From contig OZ243960.1 in NCBI GenBank assembly GCA_965214435.1, forward strand, positions 2,728,001-2,792,000: a DNA stretch of 64,000 nucleotides. The letters are read 5' to 3'. Both the position numbers and the translations under genes were made by a program. The stretch's first letter is position 1. The number at the start of each line of letters is the position of its first letter. Source of the DNA: Rubrobacter_A sp965214435. Its GTDB lineage: Bacteria; Actinomycetota; Rubrobacteria; Rubrobacterales; Rubrobacteraceae. This document shows, piece after piece, positions 9,462 to 21,627 of the stretch. The notes below the pieces were generated by a model. That model saw nothing but the letters and a program-made list of their open reading frames with translations. It did no database searches and was not told the origin of the DNA.

Positions 9462-10937
9462 TTGGGTAAGGCAACCTCGACGTTTCGCCACCCGGCATTT
9501 CTCGCCGGCTGCGGGGTTCTGCTGTTCACCTTTATTCTCTACCTCGGCACCCTGGCCCCCGACGTTCTCTCCTACGACTCGGGGACGCTCCAGGCAAAAG
9601 CGTACCTGCTCGGCATCGGCCACCCGACCGGCTACCCGACGTACATTATGCTCGGCAAACTCTTTACCTACCTGCCGCTCGGCGGCATCGCCTACCGGGT
9701 AAACCTCTCCTCCGCGGTCTACGGGTCGCTGGCAGTACTGTTCGTCTACCTCACCGCCCTCCGCCTCCTCTCCGGCACCGCGGGCACGATGAGGGTGGCG
9801 AGTGCGGCGGTAGCCTCGCTGGCTTTTGCCACCGGCCCGACGTTCTGGTCCCAGGCGGTAGCAGCCGAGGTCTACACGCTCAACACCCTCGTGGTCGCCG
9901 CAAGCCTCTACACACTCTTGCTGTGGCGCGATACCCGCCGCAACAGCTACCTGCTCCTGACAGCAGCCCTCGTGGGCCTCTCCCTGACAACCCACATGAC
10001 GAGCGCCCTGCTCATTCCGGCGAGCCTGATATTCGTGGCGCTCGTAGACCGGCGGGTCCTGGCCCGCCCGAAGTTTCTGACGCAGGGCACGGGATTATTC
10101 ATCCTCGGGCTCTCCCCATACCTCTACCTGCCGCTGCGGGCCTCGATGGACCCCCCGATGAACTACGGCGACCCCTCGAACCTCGGCGGCTTTATCTTCG
10201 TCCTCTCCGGCGGCCACTTTAAAGGCCAGATGCTAGCCTTTGGCCCCGGAGAGTTGCCGGGCAGGATATGGTTCTACCTCCGGGAACTCGTGGAGCAGTT
10301 CCCCGTCGCCCTCCTCCTCGTGATACCGCTCGGAATCTGGGCTCTGGCTCGCAGAGATCTCCCCGCCAGCGCACTTCTCGGGACGCTCTTTGCCGGATAT
10401 CTGGCTTACGCTCTGGAGTACGACATAAGCGACATCGAACCGTACTTTATACAAACCTACCTGATCCTGGCGCTGCTCACGGCGGTGGGACTCGCCAACC
10501 TGCTAACCGCCCTACAAAGCGGCGGACGACGTACTCTCGTCCCGCTTGCAGCCCTGGCCGCGGTCGCCGCAGTAGCCGCGCTCTCGGTCCACACCGCCGC
10601 GAACTACGGCGCAGTAGACCGGAGCGACGACTACGAATACCGCTGCCTCATAGAAACCGTGGCCCGGACAGCCCCCGGAGACGCCACAGTGCTCGGCCAC
10701 CGCGAGACAGCGGTCCTGGGATACATGCAGTTGGTAGAAGACCGCCGGAAGGACCTACAGGTAGTCACTGTAACCACGGCCAACGTCGTCCCGCGAGCCC
10801 GGAGCGCCCTAAAAGACGGCCCGGTCTATTTTGTAATGCCCGGCATAGGCGCTACGGACGACCTCCGCAACGCCGGCTACAAAGTATCGCCGGTCAGAGA
10901 CAAAGTCTACAGAGTGCTTCCCGCCAACAGCTCGTAG
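9462..10937 (+). CDS. DUF2723 polytopic membrane protein
   Basis: This 491-residue protein has about ten membrane segments. The N-terminal region (LGTLAPDVLSYDSGTLQ, HPTGYPTYIMLGKLF, then YRVNLSSAVYGSLAV) matches the DUF2723 family, whose fold resembles lipid-linked glycosyltransferases and protein O-mannosyltransferases; the conserved Asp in the first periplasmic loop (SYDSG) fits this. A glycosyl-transfer role in the envelope is inference from the fold. The frame can only open at the TTG at 9462, since a TAA lies two codons before; the ribosome site is weak. Confidence 0.8.
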   Translation: MGKATSTFRHPAFLAGCGVLLFTFILYLGTLAPDVLSYDSGTLQAKAYLLGIGHPTGYPTYIMLGKLFTYLPLGGIAYRVNLSSAVYGSLAVLFVYLTALRLLSGTAGTMRVASAAVASLAFATGPTFWSQAVAAEVYTLNTLVVAASLYTLLLWRDTRRNSYLLLTAALVGLSLTTHMTSALLIPASLIFVALVDRRVLARPKFLTQGTGLFILGLSPYLYLPLRASMDPPMNYGDPSNLGGFIFVLSGGHFKGQMLAFGPGELPGRIWFYLRELVEQFPVALLLVIPLGIWALARRDLPASALLGTLFAGYLAYALEYDISDIEPYFIQTYLILALLTAVGLANLLTALQSGGRRTLVPLAALAAVAAVAALSVHTAANYGAVDRSDDYEYRCLIETVARTAPGDATVLGHRETAVLGYMQLVEDRRKDLQVVTVTTANVVPRARSALKDGPVYFVMPGIGATDDLRNAGYKVSPVRDKVYRVLPANSS

Positions 10938-11024
10938 CACCCTCAAACTCTAGTTTTCAACACTAATTTTCGTGACGCAACGAAATCGTTACAAAAAAGT
11001 AAAGTATTCTTATAAAAGAAGACG

Positions 11025-11087
11025 TATACTATTGTTGTAACCCCGGTGATGGAGAGTCCCCTCCATGCGCACAACCACCGGGGTTTT
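11025..11087 (+). ncRNA. Possible small RNA or terminator: -10 box plus nested hairpin and T-run
   Basis: In the 163-base gap between the convergent DUF2723 and yebC genes sits a perfect TATACT at 11025-11030. Nine bases later comes a ten-base stem (AACCCCGGTG, 11039-11048, with CACCGGGGTT, 11076-11085) that encloses a second hairpin (ATGGAG, 11049-11054, with CTCCAT, 11061-11066), then TTTT. If the -10 box is used, the transcript would be ~50 bases and consist of the structure itself. Without it, the element is simply the terminator of the DUF2723 gene. No good -35 is present. Confidence 0.4.
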
Positions 11088-11100
11088 CCCTACCTCCGGG

Positions 11101-11853
11101 CTACCCGGCGACTTCGGCCATAACCTCGTCGGAGATGTCGAAGTTTGAGTAAACTTCCTGGATATCGTCGTTCTCTTCTAAGGCTTCTATAAGGCGTAGG
11201 GTCTGGCGGGCCTCGCCGGCTTCAAGCGAGATGGAGTTCTGTGGTTCCATCGTTATTTCCGCGTTCTCGAACTCTATGCCCGAGGCTTCGAGGCTCTCGC
11301 GCACGACCATGAAGTTGGAGGGCTCGGTCACGACCCGGTAGTCGCTCTCTTGAGGCTCGACGTCTTCAGCCCCGGCTTCGAGGGCTGCTTCCATAAGGTC
11401 GTCCTCGTCTATGGAGTCTTTGGGGACCAGGATCACGCCTTTGCGGTCGAACAGGTAGGATACCGACCCCGAGGTGCCGAGCTTGCCGCCGTTTTTGGAG
11501 AAGACGTACCGGACGTCCGACGCCGTGCGGTTGCGGTTGTCGGTCAGTACGTCCACGAGCACCGCGACCCCGCCCGGGGCGTAGCCCTCGTAGGTGATCC
11601 TCTCGTAGGTCTCGGCGTCGGCGCCCGCGCCCGTGCCCTTGTCTATAGCCCGGGCGATGTTGTCGTTCGGCATGTTGGCGTCTTTGGCCCGCGCCACCGC
11701 GAGGGCTAATGCTGGGTTCATATCCGGGTCCCCGCCGCCCTCGCGGGCCGAGACGGTTATGGCTTTAGATAGCTTGCCGAATAGCGCCCCGCGCTTGGCG
11801 TCGGCCGCTCCTTTTTTGCGCTTTATGGTGGACCATTTGGAGTGTCCGCTCAT
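11101..11853 (-). CDS. yebC: YebC/PmpR family transcription/translation factor
   Basis: The 250-residue protein begins MSGHSKWSTIKRKKGAADAKRG, split here as MSGHSKWSTIKRKK plus GAADAKRG, the hallmark of YebC, and is full length (three-domain, ~245 residues). YebC proteins are known as transcription regulators (PmpR) and more recently as ribosome-associated factors easing polyproline translation. The ATG at 11853 is preceded by AGGAGG ten bases upstream and overlaps the pdxT stop as ATGA, which fixes this start over an in-frame GTG nine bases earlier. It is the last gene of the pdxS-pdxT-yebC run; the same pairing with vitamin B6 genes is seen in other actinobacteria. Confidence 0.95.
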   Translation of the reverse strand: MSGHSKWSTIKRKKGAADAKRGALFGKLSKAITVSAREGGGDPDMNPALALAVARAKDANMPNDNIARAIDKGTGAGADAETYERITYEGYAPGGVAVLVDVLTDNRNRTASDVRYVFSKNGGKLGTSGSVSYLFDRKGVILVPKDSIDEDDLMEAALEAGAEDVEPQESDYRVVTEPSNFMVVRESLEASGIEFENAEITMEPQNSISLEAGEARQTLRLIEALEENDDIQEVYSNFDISDEVMAEVAG

Positions 11854-12443
11854 AATTTGCACACCTCCTGTAAAAAGTACTCGTGGAACCTCGGGTCATC
11901 GGTCAGTTCCGGGTGGAAAGCCGTAACCAGGATGTTCTCGCCCCTGGCGGCCACGACCCGCCCGTCTATCTCGGAGAGGACTTCCACACCGGGGCCGACG
12001 TCCTCGAAGAACGGCGCCCGAATAAAGACCCCGGTAAACGGCGCGTCAAATCCTTCGACCTCTATATCCTTCTCGAACGAGTGTACCTGCCGCCCAAAGC
12101 CGTTACGCTCGACGAGTGCGTTCATAAGGCCGAGCATCGGCTGGCGCGGCCCCGTGGTGGCGGAGGCGGCGAGCACCATCCCGGCGCACGTCCCCCACAC
12201 CGGACCACCCTTGTAGAAAAAGCTCCGGATGCCATCTAGCATCCCGGACTCGACCATCATCCGGCCGATGGTCGTGGACTCCCCGCCCGGCACTATAATG
12301 CCGGAGAGCCCTTGGAGGTCTTCTATGCCGCGCACCTCGACCGGCTCGACCCCGAGCTTTTTCAAGGTCTCGACGTGCTCGCGCACGTCACCCTGGAGCG
12401 CTAGAACCCCGATTCTGCCCCGTTCTTCGGCGCTACCAGCCAC
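11850..12443 (-). CDS. pdxT: Pyridoxal 5'-phosphate synthase glutaminase subunit
   Basis: PdxT hydrolyses glutamine and channels ammonia to PdxS to make pyridoxal phosphate. The class I glutaminase elements are visible: oxyanion motif PGGESTTIGR, nucleophile Cys in WGTCAGMVLAA, and the catalytic His-Glu pair in FHPELTDD. At 197 residues it is normal length. The GTG start at 12443 overlaps the 3' end of pdxS by eleven bases, pointing to translational coupling of the two subunits. Confidence 0.96.
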   Translation of the reverse strand: MAGSAEERGRIGVLALQGDVREHVETLKKLGVEPVEVRGIEDLQGLSGIIVPGGESTTIGRMMVESGMLDGIRSFFYKGGPVWGTCAGMVLAASATTGPRQPMLGLMNALVERNGFGRQVHSFEKDIEVEGFDAPFTGVFIRAPFFEDVGPGVEVLSEIDGRVVAARGENILVTAFHPELTDDPRFHEYFLQEVCKL

Positions 12444-13329
12444 GGGCGGCTAGCTTCTCCCCTTCCGCAAGGTCGCCCATCTCGCGGCCGACCATGGCCT
12501 CGCCGAGCCCCCGGCTGGCGTCTGCCACGGCTTTGGCGTCCTTGTAGTTCGTCGTCGCCTTGACGATGGCCTGTGCCCGGCTCGTGGGGTCGCCGCTCTT
12601 GAAGATACCGCTCCCGACAAATACGCCGTCGGCCCCGAGCTGCATCATCAGCGCCGCGTCCGCCGGTGTGGCTATACCTCCGGCCGTAAAGAGCACCACC
12701 GGCAGCCGCCCGTTCTCGGCGACCCACCGAACCAGCTCGTAGGGAGCCTGCAGGTTCTTGGCTTCGGCCATAAGCTCCTCGTAGTCGAGCACCCCGAGAC
12801 GCCGGACACCGCCGACGATAGAGCGCATGTGCCGGACGGCTTCCACGACGTTACCAGTGCCGGCCTCGCCTTTGGACCGGATCATGGCCGCGCCCTCGCC
12901 GATCCTCCGTAGCGCTTCCCCGAGGTTCGTGGCCCCGCAGACGAACGGTGTCGTAAAGGCCGCCTTGTCGATGTGGTGCGCCTCGTCGGCCGGGGTAAGG
13001 ACCTCGGACTCGTCGATGTAGTCCACTTCGAGGGCTTCCAGGACCTGGGCTTCTACGAAGTGCCCGATGCGGGCTTTCGCCATGACCGGGATGGTGACGG
13101 ACTCCTCAATCTCCAGGATCATCTCGGGGTCGCTCATCCGCGCGACACCGCCCTGCGCCCGGATGTCGGCTGGCACCCTTTCCAGCGCCATGACCGCAAC
13201 AGCCCCGGCTTCCTCGGCTATTTTGGCCTGCTCGGCGTCGATCACGTCCATAATGACCCCGCCTTTTAGCATCTGGGCCATCCCACTCTTTACTCGAAAC
13301 GTACCGGTTGAATGTCCATTCTCAGCCAT
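12433..13329 (-). CDS. pdxS: Pyridoxal 5'-phosphate synthase lyase subunit
   Basis: PdxS builds pyridoxal phosphate from ribose 5-phosphate, glyceraldehyde 3-phosphate and PdxT-derived ammonia, in a 12+12 complex. The (beta/alpha)8 barrel shows the two catalytic lysines, in VMAKARIGHF and in MIRSKGEAGTGNV, plus the conserved VDYIDESEVLTPAD segment. The 298 residues match family length. A GGGAG ribosome site precedes the ATG at 13329. The 105 bases between it and the upstream small gene probably carry its promoter. Confidence 0.97.
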   Translation of the reverse strand: MAENGHSTGTFRVKSGMAQMLKGGVIMDVIDAEQAKIAEEAGAVAVMALERVPADIRAQGGVARMSDPEMILEIEESVTIPVMAKARIGHFVEAQVLEALEVDYIDESEVLTPADEAHHIDKAAFTTPFVCGATNLGEALRRIGEGAAMIRSKGEAGTGNVVEAVRHMRSIVGGVRRLGVLDYEELMAEAKNLQAPYELVRWVAENGRLPVVLFTAGGIATPADAALMMQLGADGVFVGSGIFKSGDPTSRAQAIVKATTNYKDAKAVADASRGLGEAMVGREMGDLAEGEKLAARGW

Positions 13330-13434
13330 ACACCACTCCCGTCGCTTGTTAATTGAAAGTCTAGAGATATCTTACTACCAGCGCCCGAGCACGCCAATGC
13401 CCTCAAGCACCTGTTACTGCCCGGGCTCCGCACC

Positions 13435-13647
13435 CTACTCTATCTCGATGCGCTCCCGGCGCGGCGCTCCGGGTTCTCCATCCGGCTGCTGCGAGCGCCC
13501 GGTAACCGCAAGTGCGCCCACGCCCCGCAAGACTTCGAAACCTGCCCGCCGGAAGTGGCCGGCGGCTCTCACCCGTCGCTCTCCGGGAACGAGCACGTAG
13601 GCCGCGACCCCGAGCAGGGACCCGCGGCGATTACGACGAGGTGTCAT
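13435..13647 (-). CDS. Small hypothetical protein overlapping the ATPase 3' end
   Basis: This 70-residue frame starts with ATG at 13647, 17 bases inside the end of the ArsA-like gene, with GAGG nine bases upstream. Codon use (third-position GC, CGG, GAG, some ATA) matches neighbouring genes, which supports it being real. The sequence has one weakly hydrophobic stretch (LLGVAAYVLVPG) and a basic middle; I do not recognise a family. The overlap with the ATPase gene suggests coupling. Confidence 0.5.
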   Translation of the reverse strand: MTPRRNRRGSLLGVAAYVLVPGERRVRAAGHFRRAGFEVLRGVGALAVTGRSQQPDGEPGAPRRERIEIE

Positions 13648-14809
13648 CCCGCAACCTCACTTTCAACTGGCCGTCCTCGACAGTGGCCCCGGCGGCCGAG
13701 AGCCGGGCCAGAGAGTCGGGGAGCAAGATATTCCGTCGGTAGCTACCGACCTGCACGAATAACTCCGCCCCGCTCTTGGAGAGGTCTACGCTCCTCTTGT
13801 CTACCAGCGGGAGGTTGAAGATCACCTCGTACCCACCGTCGCTCTTGAGTATCTCGTGCGTCGCCCCCCGGAAAAGAACCTCAAGCGGCTCCCGCTCCTC
13901 GAAAACATCCTCCGAGAGCGCCGCCAGAGCTTCAAGCCCGAACATCTCCCGGTCGAAGAGCCTGGCTTTTAGTAGCGGTATCGGTGAGAAGGAGTCTTCT
14001 ATATTCTTCAGGTGCCGCTCTTGGGATTCGTGCCACCGGGCGAAGTACGGGTCTTCGACGCTGTCGGGCAGGAGCCGGTTTACGACCACCGCGTCCACGC
14101 CGTAGTCGTAGAGGTTGAGATAAGTGTAGGCCCGCCGCGCCTCGGCGACGACCATCTTCTCGGCATTTACCACGAGCCGGACGGAGGCGTTCTCCCGGTC
14201 GGTCAGGATGTCCTCGACGCCGACCACGGCCTCGTAAAAGCGCTGGGCAGCCCCGAAAAAGCGGTCCTCGGGCAGCGGTGGCAGGGAGGACGCCCGCTTG
14301 GCGAACGGCCGGACGAAGTTGGCGGCCCGGCGCTGGACGGGTAGGAACTTCTCGACGTACCAGGACATCTGGTCCGGCAGGCTGAGAAGCTTCAAGGTCT
14401 CGCCGGTAGGTGCGGCGTCCACGATCAGGGCATCATAAATTCCCTCGTCGTGATGACGCCGGACCATAAGCAGTCCGAACAGCTCGTCCATCCCGGGCAG
14501 CATCGCCAGCTCCTCGGCGGCCAGGCTCTCGGCACCCTGCCACTCAAAGAGGCGGGTTATGTACTCCTGGATCTCCGCCCAGTGCTCCCCGATCATGGCA
14601 GTGTAGTCCATCTCCTGCGCCCACACCCCGGAAGCCATCTCCTTCGGCTCCGGTCCAACCTCCGCGTCAAACGCGTCCGACAGCGAGTGCGCCGGGTCCG
14701 TGCTCATCACGAGCACCTTCTTACCCGACCCCGCCGCCCGGAGCGCCGTCGCCGCCGCAACGCTCGTCTTCCCGACCCCGCCCTTACCCGTGTAGAGGAT
14801 AGTCCGCAC
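13631..14809 (-). CDS. ArsA/Get3-like ATPase
   Basis: A single ArsA-type ATPase domain of 392 residues. The deviant Walker A with intra-dimer Lys (YTGKGGVGKTS, residues 6-16), the VMSTDPAHSLSDAF switch and the DALIVDAAPTGETLKLL Walker B motif are clear. Family members are either arsenite-pump ATPases or Get3-type chaperones for membrane proteins. The usual ArsA duplicated half and an adjacent arsB or arsR are absent, so the non-arsenic, chaperone-like role is more likely; this is inference. The GTG at 14809 lies just after the stop of the small upstream gene (two bases between), suggesting one operon. Confidence 0.88.
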   Translation of the reverse strand: MRTILYTGKGGVGKTSVAAATALRAAGSGKKVLVMSTDPAHSLSDAFDAEVGPEPKEMASGVWAQEMDYTAMIGEHWAEIQEYITRLFEWQGAESLAAEELAMLPGMDELFGLLMVRRHHDEGIYDALIVDAAPTGETLKLLSLPDQMSWYVEKFLPVQRRAANFVRPFAKRASSLPPLPEDRFFGAAQRFYEAVVGVEDILTDRENASVRLVVNAEKMVVAEARRAYTYLNLYDYGVDAVVVNRLLPDSVEDPYFARWHESQERHLKNIEDSFSPIPLLKARLFDREMFGLEALAALSEDVFEEREPLEVLFRGATHEILKSDGGYEVIFNLPLVDKRSVDLSKSGAELFVQVGSYRRNILLPDSLARLSAAGATVEDGQLKVRLRDDTSS

Positions 14810-14811
14810 GG

Positions 14812-15048
14812 CTACCCCCCATACCCGGATACGTGCCGGAACAGGAGCTTGAGACCGCCTTCAGGTCTTACGGGCGCAACCTTTTTGTAAAGTGAGTCCG
14901 ATGAGCGGTCGTCGTAGTAGCGGCGCAGCAGCCAGTGTTGTAGCGTGTCTTTGGCTTCTTCCGAGCGCGGGTACGGGACATTATCTTCCAGACGGCGGAG
15001 GAGATCTCCATCGAAGATTGTTCCGTCGTCTGAGCGTTTGCTATCCAC
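14812..15048 (-). CDS. Small hypothetical protein upstream of ArsA-like ATPase
   Basis: About 78 residues from a GTG at 15048 (the frame stays open to a further start at 15075). It is hydrophilic, with a LRRLEDNVPYPRSEEAKDTL segment and a Tyr/Arg-rich middle (HWLLRRYYDD). No family is recognised. It ends two bases before the ArsA-like gene starts, so it is probably co-transcribed and may act with that ATPase. Confidence 0.6.
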   Translation of the reverse strand: MDSKRSDDGTIFDGDLLRRLEDNVPYPRSEEAKDTLQHWLLRRYYDDRSSDSLYKKVAPVRPEGGLKLLFRHVSGYGG

Positions 15049-15083
15049 GCCACTTAGTATACCGCCCTGAAGCACCGGCCGGG

Positions 15084-15488
15084 TTACAGCGGCGGCCGGC
15101 GCTCGTTTTCAAAGCGCTGCTGGGCTTCTACCGTGCGGATGGCCTCCGGCATAGCTTCGAGTCGGCCACAAGGTATCTCTTCTCCAGTATCGTCACAGAT
15201 TCCGTAGCTATCCTCTTCTATCTTCTGCAAGGCCCGCTCGACGTCCTCCAACCGACGCGCCGCCTGCTCGTCGATGGTAGCGTCCATCTCGCGGGTGTGC
15301 ATGGCGGCCGCCATGTCTCCAGAGTCGTGCTCGGTGAAGTCCCGCTCTTCCTCCGAGCGGTACTGCTGATCTTCTTCCATACCTTCCCGGATGTGAGTAA
15401 GCTCAGCCCGGGTCTCTTCGAGACGCTTTTTCTGTTGTTCTAAGAATTCCCGATCTAACTCCGTATTAGCCACGATCCTCCTGACCAT
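15084..15488 (-). CDS. DksA/TraR-like protein lacking the zinc cysteines
   Basis: A 134-residue protein with a long N-terminal coiled coil (residues ~8-100, rich in Glu, Arg and Gln) and a C-terminal segment YGICDDTGEEIP...RLEAMPEAIRTVEAQ that is plainly the DksA/TraR zinc-finger region. DksA-type proteins enter the RNA polymerase secondary channel to change transcription. Here the C-x2-C pairs are replaced (CDDT and TVEA), leaving only two cysteines, so classic four-Cys zinc binding is impossible. Bacillus YteA/YocK proteins show similar loss. The ATG at 15488 has a poor ribosome site; an AGGAGG lies just inside the frame, too near a GTG at 15473 to favour it. Confidence 0.85.
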   Translation of the reverse strand: MVRRIVANTELDREFLEQQKKRLEETRAELTHIREGMEEDQQYRSEEERDFTEHDSGDMAAAMHTREMDATIDEQAARRLEDVERALQKIEEDSYGICDDTGEEIPCGRLEAMPEAIRTVEAQQRFENERRPPL

Positions 15489-15548
15489 GTTTACTATCTA
15501 TCCGGACTTTGGTGTGATCGCCGCTCATTCTAACCCCTGAAACCGGCC

Positions 15549-16019
15549 TCACGCGATAGGATCCTCCTCCGAAGGCCCCGGCTGTACTTTTAACGAAACT
15601 TCCCCGTCCGACCACTCCAGGGCGTCCCTGATTCGCTCCTTATGGTTCCAACTCGTGGTCTCCGGCAACTCCTCCAAGGCAAAGTACCGTACCTCCGCCG
15701 CCTCGTCCGACTCGCGAAGCTCTCCGCTCACTACCCGGCACACGAAACAGAAAACCACATCCGCCTGCTCCGGCTTCGAGTAGACCCCCGAGAGACCCAC
15801 GACTTCGGCCTCCACGCCGACCTCCTCGTACACCTCCCGGATCACCGCTTCCCACGGCGTCTCGCCCCTCTCCATCGCACCACCAGGAAGATTCCACACC
15901 GGCAAGTCCCTCCGCAAGCACAGGAGCGCCCTTTGAGATTCGTCAAAGATTACGGCGGATGCGCCGATGGAGAACAGTGCTTTATCTCCAGTACCACCTG
16001 GTAGGTATAACCGGTCCAT
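15549..16019 (-). CDS. Nudix hydrolase
   Basis: The Nudix box GX5EX7REUXEEXGU is present as GGAMERGETPWEAVIREVYEEVG, given here in parts: GGAMERGETPWEAV then IREVYEEVGVE at about residues 54-78. Such enzymes cleave nucleoside diphosphates linked to another group; the substrate is unknown. I choose the ATG at 16019, which has GAGGTTTC right upstream, giving 156 residues; the longer frame runs back into the 5S rRNA gene. It begins only 48 bases after 5S with no clear terminator between, so readthrough from the rRNA operon is possible. Confidence 0.88.
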   Translation of the reverse strand: MDRLYLPGGTGDKALFSIGASAVIFDESQRALLCLRRDLPVWNLPGGAMERGETPWEAVIREVYEEVGVEAEVVGLSGVYSKPEQADVVFCFVCRVVSGELRESDEAAEVRYFALEELPETTSWNHKERIRDALEWSDGEVSLKVQPGPSEEDPIA

Positions 16020-16066
16020 GAAACCTCGTTGTGTTTGCCACGAAGTAAAAGCAGAGAGCATAAAAA

Positions 16067-16179
16067 TGGGCGACGACCTACTCTCCCACACGGTCTCCCA
16101 TGCAGTACCATCGGCGCTGGCGGGCTTAACTACCCTGTTCGGAATGGAAAGGGGTGTATCCCCGCCGCCATCGTCACCC
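16067..16179 (-). rRNA. rrf: 5S ribosomal RNA
   Basis: The minus strand reads GGTGACGATGGCGG... at the 5' end and ...GAGAGTAGGTCGTCGCCC at the 3' end, with the conserved CCGAAC segment in loop C. The two ends pair as helix I. Ends are estimates to within a few bases. The 3' end is followed by ATTTTTAT, so helix I plus this T-run may itself act as a weak terminator. Confidence 0.93.
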
Positions 16180-16263
16180 TTAATAAAAAGAAATATTCGG
16201 TTGTAAAGAGCAAACCCACTTGAGAGGAAGCCTGATCTTCAAAAACTGTATAGCGCGAAATAA
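16180..16263 (-). other. 23S-5S spacer with 3' arm of 23S processing stem
   Basis: The plus-strand segment 16236-16255 (TCTTCAAAAACTGTATAGCG) is the near-exact reverse complement of 19280-19299 on the other side of 23S. In the transcript the two arms would form a ~20-base helix bracketing 23S rRNA, the normal substrate for RNase III processing. Confidence 0.75.
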
Positions 16264-19265
<3,002 letters not shown>

Positions 19266-19522
19266 GTTTATCGGATTCACGCTATACAGTTTTCAAAGAC
19301 CAGACACCTACACTCTCGCGGGTGCGCCAGCAATAAAGCTAGCTCCAGGACCCAAAAGCCCTGAAAACTAGATAGTAGCTACTCAACCTTGTAGGACAAG
19401 AGATCCTACGTCGTAGACTGGTCGAAGTATCCTAGGTCGGTTGCTCCAGTGGCGAGCTAAGGCTCTAGCCACTTTATTGGAACACCGTCCGGTCGCGTGT
19501 TACCACGCTAACCTACTCCCTA
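19266..19522 (-). other. 16S-23S internal spacer without tRNA
   Basis: The 257-base spacer has no tRNA: neither a Gly-Gly-TTCGA loop nor paired acceptor ends. It carries the 3' arm of the 16S processing stem (complement of CTACTATCTAGTTTTCAG near 19361-19380) and, just before 23S, a boxA-like GTCTTTGAAAACTGTATAGC (complement of 19281-19300) that doubles as the 5' arm of the 23S processing stem. Confidence 0.7.
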
Positions 19523-21070
<1,548 letters not shown>

Positions 21071-21229
21071 CTATTACTCAGGTGCTGCAACGCACCATTA
21101 AAGTAAAGTTTGTGCGGAACGTGTTTCCACTCCCGCGCGGTGATCCCTTTTGACTCTGGGATCACTAAGAGTCAGTCTCGACGTAATAATGACGGATCTA
21201 CCTGTCACTACTTGGTCTTTCGCTACTAT

Positions 21230-21243
21230 CCAGTTTTCAAAGC
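21230..21243 (-). promoter_or_regulatory. boxA-like antitermination / processing element in 16S leader
   Basis: The minus strand reads GCTTTGAAAACTGG here, closely like the rrn boxA elements of Bacillus (TCTTTGAAAACTAGAT). A second copy sits just before 23S, in the same orientation. The surrounding bases also pair with the segment downstream of 16S (19361-19380), so it is at once a Nus-factor site candidate and the 5' arm of the 16S processing stem. Confidence 0.6.
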
Positions 21244-21304
21244 TTCAAGCCCCTAGCCTCTCGGCAGAGCTAGCCCGGTTTCAAGTACCTCAGAGCCACA
21301 AAAA

Positions 21305-21322
21305 CCCACTCCGAAAAGTGGG
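21305..21322 (-). terminator. Terminator-like hairpin inside the rRNA leader
   Basis: On the minus strand CCCACT-TTTCGG-AGTGGG forms a six-base stem (extendable to nine with G-U pairs) followed at once by TTTTTG, the form of an intrinsic terminator. It lies downstream of both promoter candidates (21409-21436 and 21536-21563) and about 235 bases before 16S. It could attenuate rRNA synthesis or protect against readthrough from tyrS, but in this place it also faces transcripts from the rrn promoters. Confidence 0.6.
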
Positions 21323-21408
21323 CTCGATAGCTACTCCCAGTTTGTAGGGAAGACTACCTTGTGAGCCCTGCTTTGATTGTCAACTTGGTTCCGGTCATTG
21401 CCTGATGA

Positions 21409-21436
21409 AGTATAGCAGTTTGTTCGTTGCCGTCAA
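21409..21436 (-). promoter_or_regulatory. rrn promoter candidate, proximal
   Basis: TTGACG (complement of 21431-21436), a 16-base spacer and TATACT (complement of 21409-21414). Both hexamers match the housekeeping consensus at five of six positions or close to it. Same hexamers and spacer as the distal copy 127 bases upstream. Confidence 0.8.
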
Positions 21437-21535
21437 GCTTTCTGCGGAGAACTTTCCTGCTCTTCACCGTTCTCTGCTGGCTGTAATTAACAGGTTCCTG
21501 CCTCTCGGCGGAACGTCTCTTTTGCCAGCCTCGGG

Positions 21536-21563
21536 AGTATACCGCTACCCCGGTTCCCGTCAA
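21536..21563 (-). promoter_or_regulatory. rrn promoter candidate, distal
   Basis: TTGACG (complement of 21558-21563), 16-base spacer, TATACT (complement of 21536-21541): exactly the same -35 hexamer, spacing and -10 hexamer as the proximal site, though the spacer sequences differ. Tandem promoters are typical of rRNA operons. The rest of 21071-21627 holds only leader sequence, boxA and the hairpin; no gene is seen. Confidence 0.8.
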
Positions 21564-21627
21564 GCTCTTTCTGTAAAACTTCCGCCCGGCTGTCCGCTGG
21601 CCCCACGGAAAGGAACCTGCGATTTGG

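Noticed and set aside
19266..19522. tRNA-Ile or tRNA-Ala in the 16S-23S spacer
   Set aside because: No TTCGA loop or acceptor pairing; only boxA and processing stems.
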